Position numbers and translations under genes: made by a program. From Chondrilla cf. caribensis (taxonomy: Eukaryota; Porifera; Demospongiae; Chondrillida; Chondrillidae), in the NCBI GenBank assembly GCA_964020155.1, contig OZ026553.1, forward strand, positions 1,152,479 to 1,167,478: DNA of 15,000 nucleotides, given 5' to 3'. Below are positions 10,712 through 15,000 of this stretch, one piece after another. Position 1 is the stretch's first letter; every line of letters starts with the position of its first letter. Below the pieces are notes generated by a model. That model saw only the letters and a program-made list of their open reading frames with translations, did no database searches and had not been told where the DNA came from.

Positions 10712-10735
10712 CAGCAACTGGTTCAGCACATGTCC
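10712..10735 (-). CDS. Exon 6: 24-nt microexon
   Basis: Acceptor CTTCTTGCCTGCAG and donor CTG|GTGAGT bracket exactly eight codons, GHVLNQLL. It is phase 0 on both sides, so it could be included or skipped without breaking the frame. It extends the predicted helix that joins the middle region to the tail. Evidence is the pair of strong splice sites and phase agreement only. A second frame through it would splice into an overlapping frame of exon 7 that is closed much earlier. Confidence 0.6.
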
Positions 10736-10803
10736 CTGCAGGCAAGAAGGAAATAAAAAGAATATTAACCCTTAATTCAATTTATTAACTAGGCACATGA
10801 TAG

Positions 10804-10965
10804 TCACATGATACAGGACTCTACAATACCATAACTAGGACTAGCATAGTACTATAAGTGTCTTGGTCACATGAGAGTCACATGACAGTTTGTGAAGTGG
10901 GATGTGCAGTATGACTTGTACCCTAGTGGGATGTGTCACATGATACACATGTGACAGTCATGTGT
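10804..10965. promoter_or_regulatory. Cluster of TCACATGA (M-box/E-box-like) motifs
   Basis: Exact TCACATGA at 10804-10811, 10867-10874, 10878-10885 and 10936-10943, plus GCACATGA at 10793-10800, ACACATGTGA at 10944-10953 and TCATGTGT at 10958-10965. TCACATGA is the reverse complement of TCATGTGA, the extended E-box (M-box) bound by MITF/TFE-type bHLH-ZIP factors in animals. All are within the intron between exons 5 and 6. Local duplication could also create such a cluster. No binding is shown. Confidence 0.35.
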
Positions 10966-10975
10966 TCACACTCAC

Positions 10976-11083
10976 CCTGATCTCCACCAGGTGGGATATG
11001 ATCCTCCTCCGAACTGGATCCCAGCTCATGATGACCCAATTTGGACCATGGGCACTTTTGACCACAGGACACATGAAGGCATT
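10976..11083 (-). CDS. Exon 5: middle region, conserved-looking Trp/Arg segment
   Basis: Thirty-six codons. The acceptor GTTTCTATGGTTGTTGTAG has its in-frame TAG formed by the splice site itself, and the donor is CAGG|GTGAGT. The translation includes NAFMCPVVKSAHGPNW, then VIMSWDPVRRRIISHLVEIR. The segment WDPVRRRIISHLVEIR reads as the start of an amphipathic basic helix that continues through exon 6 into exon 7 (GHVLNQLL-LKLRQQKDKLPR). The overlapping frame seen without splicing (VSCGQKCPWSKLGHHELG..) does not agree in phase with exons 6 and 7. Function unknown. Confidence 0.65.
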
Positions 11084-11300
11084 CTACAACAACCATAGAA
11101 ACAACGAAGGACACATGGAAGTATTCTACAGTAACCACAGAAACAACACAGAACACACGAAGGTATTCTATAGCAGGTACAGATGGAGTGTATGCACATT
11201 TTGTTGAGATCGAACTCAGGAAACTAGTTGCACGAAAACAGTGAAATTTGCATACAAAGACCACACAAGGGGACTGTATAAGGTACGTATCCTCTATGGA

Positions 11301-11700
11301 CAGGTGGCCTTTATACAGAGGTACGTGGCTGTAACTGAGTTGATATAGTGGGTAATTTAGCAGTGGTCACTTAGGACAGGTGGCCTTTATACAGAGGTAC
11401 GTGGCGGTAACTGAGTTGATATAGTGGGTAATTCAGCAGTGGTCACTTAGAACAGGTGGCCTTTATACAGAGGTACGTGGCGGTAACTGAGTTGATATAG
11501 TGGGTAATTCAGCAGTGGTCACTTAGAACAGGTGGCCTTTATACAGAGGTACGTGGCTGTAACTGAGTTGATATAGTGGGTAATTCAGCAGTGGTCACTT
11601 AGGACAGGTGGTCTTTATACAGAGGTACGTGGCTGTAACTGAGTTGATATAGTGGGCAATTCAGTAGTGGTCACTTAGGACAGGTGGTCTTTGTGTAGAG
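11301..11700. repeat. 76-bp tandem array in the intron between exons 4 and 5
   Basis: CAGGTGGCCTTTATACAGAG (later units GGTGGTCTTT) starts at 11301, 11377, 11453, 11529, 11605 and 11681: five full 76-bp units and a partial one, all nearly identical. The conserved body contains TACGTGGCTGTAACTGAGTT and GATATAGTGGGTAATTCAGC. Units 2 and 3 share GGCGG where others have GGCTG, showing recent exchange. The array lies entirely in the intron 11084-11805. Confidence 0.96.
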
Positions 11701-11805
11701 GTGGTCTGATTCCACAGTGGTTTGATAAGGGTCTGATTAAATTAATCCACCCCGTGTCAACATGGAAGGGACACGTGTACGATACGTAGATAGCCATCAA
11801 CCCAC

Positions 11806-11980
11806 CACTTGGTTCTTGATGCAGCTCTCGAAGCTGACGGTGCCAGAATCTTTCTCCACGACATGGAAGTTCAGCTGTGCCAGACTGTGTCTGTTGATGT
11901 TGATGATGCTGAAGAATATCTTTGCCTGTGGCTCCACTAGAGGGATGAGGTTCAGCACACCGTACCAGTTGGCTGTGCAC
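11806..11980 (-). CDS. Exon 4: middle region, beta-rich, unassigned
   Basis: One base plus 58 codons. The acceptor is CTACTACTCCCATACCATGCAG. The frame reads CTANWYGVLNLIPLVEP, then AKIFFSIININRHSLAQLNF, then HVVEKDSGTVSFESCIKNQ. Third positions are strongly C/G in an AT-richer neighbourhood, a coding signature. The first base completes the split Leu codon from exon 3. The donor is ambiguous by one codon: CAA|GTGGTG (end 11809) or GTG|GTGGGT (end 11806); both leave phase 0. A stop follows three codons later in the unspliced frame. The alternating hydrophobic strands look like a compact extracellular- or MATH-type beta sandwich, but I do not recognise the family. Confidence 0.72.
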
Positions 11981-12122
11981 CTGCATGGTATGGGAGTAGT
12001 AGAAGCCTATGTAAACCTAGCATGGGCACAAAGGGTGCCACATTGTCACTACATACGTACGTATTGGTATACAGTACGTACGTACGTGAATAATTGAAAA
12101 TGTACGTATGTACTGTATGTAC

Positions 12123-12299
<177 letters not shown>

Positions 12300-12477
12300 C
12301 ATGCACATACACACGTGTACAGGTATGCATGTAGAATAAGCAATTTATATACCTTTATGTGTGTACGTACATACGTACATACATAAAGGTACATTCGTAC
12401 AATGTCCTATAAACAGGCACACACCCACACCCACACCCTTGTGGGAATGCAATGATGTACACTCCCAATGAACTCAC

Positions 12478-12587
12478 AAGCTGCTACTATCTGAGTCGTT
12501 GGGAACCGAAAAACAAGTACCCATCTCAAAGTGAGGTCCTCTCAAAGACCAAGTCATTTTTCCACACCACTTCAGGGATTCGTTCTT
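12478..12587 (-). CDS. Exon 3: start of unassigned middle region
   Basis: Thirty-six codons plus two bases. The acceptor GTTGTTTTTTCTGCAG has an excellent pyrimidine tract, and the donor is AGCAGCTT|GTGAGT. The frame translates KNESLKWCGKMTWSLRG followed by HFEMGTCFSVPNDSDSSS, and stops one codon into the intron, so the exon is bounded by its own frame. The trailing TT is completed by the first G of exon 4 to give Leu. The alternating hydrophobic pattern with Trp residues suggests beta strands. Being next to a TRAF finger makes a MATH-like beta sandwich possible, but I see no diagnostic MATH residues. Confidence 0.72.
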
Positions 12588-12781
12588 CTGCAGAAAAAAC
12601 AACAGATCATCAAGTAATACAGGTATGTACGTAAGTACAGCACATTAGCACCCTTTCAATACATCGACCAGTATACGTATATGGAAAGTGGAACCCACTT
12701 AGTAAGCACATAACCTACGTAGATAGGTACGTATTCCTGGTTTATATGTACGTACATGTCACATAGTCCCTGGTGCTATAA

Positions 12782-12964
12782 TATACAGTGGAACCTCTCT
12801 AATACAAACCTCTGAAATATGGAAAACTCTATAGTAAGGACACCATTCTGTGTCCCAGTGTAGTACTGTAGTGTATTAAGTGACCTCTGAATTGAGGACA
12901 CCTCTGTAATAAGGACTAGATTTAAGGTCCCAAAGTGTCCTTTATAGAGAGGTCTCACTGTATA
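12782..12964. mobile_element. MITE-like element with terminal inverted repeats
   Basis: The left end TATACAGTGGAACCTCTCTA and the reverse complement of the right end, TATACAGTGAGACCTCTCTA, match at 18 of 20 bases. The element is about 183 bp and has no coding capacity. Its interior is built of degenerate modules around CCTCT..TAATA..AAGGACACC. A second copy starts near 14936 at the right edge with the same end. Short size, inverted termini and multiple copies point to a non-autonomous DNA transposon or related foldback repeat. The flanking TA could be part of the termini or a target duplication. It sits in the intron between exons 2 and 3. Confidence 0.7.
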
Positions 12965-13207
12965 CACTATGTCAACCAGTTCTACTGGGAAGTATGTACG
13001 TACCTCCAATGAAAAGTACAGTACTGTACACCTTTAGTGTCCCCTTCAAGGTGCTTACCAAGCAAGTTGAAGTGCTAGTACATACGTATGTATGCATGTG
13101 TGAAGGCATTTTATAATATTATGGATTTACTATCATGTCTGTACAAATATATGTATGTATGTATGTTCGTATGTACAGATTGTACATACTGTACACATGC
13201 ACGTACG

Positions 13208-13358
<151 letters not shown>

Positions 13359-13360
13359 AC

Positions 13361-13423
13361 TTTCTCAATTCCCTTGAGAAATCTGTTGGGAACATTGTAT
13401 CTAGAGCAGTTGTTTTCATGTAC
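13361..13423 (-). CDS. Exon 2: completes the last TRAF-type finger
   Basis: Twenty-one codons between a strong acceptor (TTCTCATTCTGTAG) and donor GAGAAA|GTACGTG. The exon starts VHENNC, so the joined reading is CPFCKVLFPRNLTQVHENNC: a C-x2-C pair followed by H-x3-C, exactly what the finger in exon 1 lacks. This match selects the phase-0 frame over a second open frame ([11 protein letters not shown]..) in the same exon. The remaining residues, including [11 protein letters not shown], are basic and lead into exon 3. The donor is followed within a few bases by a 150-bp GT tract. Confidence 0.8.
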
Positions 13424-13954
13424 CTACAGAATGAGAACATCAGTATGCAAGTATGTGTGCACCTACGTATGTATGTATGTACTTAAATATACGTATGCTG
13501 TATGCATACACGTCCATACACGAGTATTCACTGTACGCATACAAGCATTACACTTTCTTAAACATTCATGACTGTTTACTGTGAGTGTGTGGTGTCCTCT
13601 GGGATTCACACACGTATGTACGTACAAACGGTACAAATAATATAATATAATATAAAGGAAATCGAATTACAAGTATCAAGTACATTCAGGCTATAGAAGC
13701 TGGTAGTCAAAACATTTTTCATGGTCTAGTGTTAGTTTGAATCACTATAAGTAATCATAAGGTCCATGGTCAAGGTGTTTTTACTAAACTCTTGACTAAC
13801 ATGTGTACCTACATACGCAGGGTTTCCCCCAAAGAGGGGTACCAGGGCACCCCCCCCCTTTATTCTCTGTTCTGTGACAACATTTTTTTGTTAGAATAAA
13901 GATTTGTAATAATATAGCAATATTGATAATTATACATCAAAACATTCATAGTGA

Positions 13955-13985
13955 CCCCCTCCCCCTTCATTTTTTTGGGAGGGGG
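13955..13985. repeat. Small G/C-run hairpin
   Basis: CCCCCTCCC at 13955-13963 and its perfect complement GGGAGGGGG at 13977-13985 flank a 13-base spacer, in the intron between exons 1 and 2. A similar C/G pair occurs at 13826-13858 (GGTTTCCCCC..AGAGGGG, then nine C). It is too far from the acceptor or donor to suggest a clear role. Confidence 0.5.
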
Positions 13986-13990
13986 AAACA

Positions 13991-14106
13991 CTGCATACGT
14001 ACATACATACGTACATACGTACATACATACATACATATGTACACACATACATACATACATACATACATACATACATACATACATACGTACACACATACAT
14101 ACATAC
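13991..14106. repeat. (TACA)n tetranucleotide repeat
   Basis: Near-pure TACA with TACG substitutions and two ACACACATACA phase shifts. On the gene strand it starts about 40 bases after the exon 1 donor. The frame of exon 1 reads through as Tyr-Val-Cys-Met repeats, which is intron sequence. Confidence 0.95.
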
Positions 14107-14147
14107 ATAAATACAACGTACATACAACATACATACAATGTACATAC

Positions 14148-14306
14148 CTGTGTTAAGTTTCTCGGGAATAAGACTTTGCAGAAAGGGCAAGCGATGGACT
14201 TGTTGGGACATGAAAGGAGATGCTCGGCCATCGTCTTCCTCCGGCCCTTGAAGTCACAACCATTACAACAAGCAGTGACGGCGTGATCACACTCCTTCAG
14301 GTGTTC
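14148..14306 (-). CDS. Exon 1 (of those seen): TRAF-type zinc finger
   Basis: Fifty-three codons, preceded by TTGTATTTCTCTACAG (acceptor) and followed by CACAG|GTATGT (donor). The translation starts EHLKECDHAVTACCNGCD and ends in ACPFCKVLFPRNLTQ. Spacing of the ligands, H-x3-C, C-x3-C, H-x3-C and C-x2-C, is that of the TRAF-type (zf-TRAF) family, in which repeated CCHC-like fingers stack along a rod. The last finger is incomplete inside this exon: its His and final Cys come from the next exon. Upstream fingers or a RING would be expected to its 5' side but are not confidently seen. An apparent Met a few codons upstream lies inside the intron's acceptor region and is not a start. Confidence 0.88.
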
Positions 14307-14423
14307 CTGTAGAGAAATACAAGCATTGTCTATCATGTGTATGCATGTACATAGCTTGAGTTGGTACTTGTGAGATCATACATACTGTACATACATACGT
14401 ATGTGTGTATGTACATGAACTTA

Positions 14424-14435
14424 CATGCACACAAG

Positions 14436-14466
<31 letters not shown>

Positions 14467-14571
14467 ACTACATATTATAGGTACGTACAATACACATACG
14501 TACATACACACGCACACGCACACAAACACACTACATAAAATACACACACACACATACACACACACACATGT
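14424..14571. repeat. Mixed CA and TACA repeats
   Basis: Several CA runs (14428-14460, 14500-14528, 14541-14569) separated by TACGTACA-type sequence. This is the low-complexity stretch between exon 1 and the ambiguous coding-like block at the right edge; I see no gene within it. Confidence 0.9.
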
Positions 14572-15000
14572 ATGTACGTACACTCCAACTTTCAAATGCC
14601 TATTATGTACGTAGCTTACTCTACAATGAATGGCATGCCTCTGGATACAGTTGGAGTATCAAAGAAAGATTGGAAAACTGTCAGATTATCACAGTTGTAA
14701 TGCATCCAGTGGCAACAGCAATGTGGTACACTACAAGTGTGGCAAACAACTCGATCTACGACAATGGGTATGGATTCTTCGGACAAGGTGAAGGTTTGTC
14801 CTTCCTAGATTGTTCTTCCTACAAAATTTCATTGAAGCCCCACAGCCTGGTACGTGTATTTCTGTATCTGTCTGAACAAGACATTGTTATGTGTTTACAT
14901 GTTTGTGCATGCGTACACCTAGTAATTGATAACAAATACAGTGGAACCTCTCTATTACAAACCCTAAATAGCAGAAACGTCTATAATAAGGACACCATTC
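14568..15000 (+). CDS. Open frame to window edge, possible exon of an unknown gene
   Basis: From an ATG at 14568 the frame stays open for 144 codons and is cut by the window end. The plausible coding part is about 14615-14849: an acceptor-like TATTATGTACGTAG at 14601-14614 and a donor CAGCCTG|GTACGTG at 14850. The translation there has natural composition, with LLYNEWHASGYSWSIKERL, then ANNSIYDNGYGFFGQGEG, then LSFLDCSSYKISLKPHSL. I recognise no family. After 14936 the frame enters a MITE-like repeat, so that part is not expected to code. The opposite strand also has an open Cys/His-rich frame at 14619-14804, so strand is uncertain. Confidence 0.3.
   Translation, partial: MYVRTLQLSNAYYVRSLLYNEWHASGYSWSIKERLENCQIITVVMHPVATAMWYTTSVANNSIYDNGYGFFGQGEGLSFLDCSSYKISLKPHSLVRVFLYLSEQDIVMCLHVCACVHLVIDNKYSGTSLLQTLNSRNVYNKDTI
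14936..15000. mobile_element. MITE-like element, left end only (cut by window)
   Basis: TACAGTGGAACCTCTCTA at 14938 and GGACACCATTC at the window end match the left part of the element at 12782 with scattered changes (TATTACAAACC for TAATACAAACC). The right terminus lies beyond the window. Confidence 0.7.

Noticed and set aside
12452..12634. Plus-strand exon candidate (MMYTPNELTSCYYLSRW..) with CAG|GTATGT donor
   Set aside because: It is the anti-aligned shadow of exon 3; the minus strand has a much stronger acceptor and two-sided phase agreement.

Overview
The window looks like animal (metazoan) nuclear DNA. It has satellite arrays, many long CA/GT and TACA microsatellites, short terminal-inverted-repeat elements, and one spliced gene on the minus strand with GT-AG introns and a TRAF-type zinc finger. 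Nothing bacterial or organellar was seen. The repeat style and the TRAF-like gene would fit a sponge or another marine invertebrate. That placement is a guess; nothing here fixes the species.

Layout, left to right. Positions 1-5855 are a tandem satellite (family A, about 188 bp per monomer, about 31 copies, open at the left edge). Positions 5860-6120 are a short minisatellite of about 47 bp. Positions 6037-6854 are a truncated duplicate of the 3' end of the gene that lies to the right, including its last ~44 codons. Positions 6855-7992 are a second satellite (family B), a distant relative of A, organised as a 368-bp dimer of 207 + 161 bp and carrying a near-perfect 35-bp palindrome in each monomer. 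Positions 7993-8887 are the intact partner of the duplication and run into the real gene end.

The gene occupies 14306 down to 8754 on the minus strand. I rebuilt seven exons by eye from splice sites and reading-phase agreement: 14306-14148, 13423-13361, 12587-12478, 11980-11806, 11083-10976, 10735-10712 and 10190-8754. Joined, they give about 691 codons open to a TAG stop. The order is a TRAF-type zinc finger, a compact middle region of about 130 residues that I cannot assign (it sits where TRAFs carry a MATH domain), a basic helical stretch, and a 478-residue Pro/Ser/Thr-rich tail in one exon. The 5' end of the gene is not resolved. Introns hold a 26-bp minisatellite, a 76-bp tandem array, a (GT)n tract, a MITE-like element, a TACA tract and a cluster of TCACATGA motifs.

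At the right edge (14568-15000) a plus-strand frame stays open to the end of the window, ending its plausible exon at a good splice donor. The opposite strand there has a Cys/His-rich frame. Which one is real, if either, cannot be settled here. A second copy of the MITE-like element starts at 14938 and is cut by the window end.
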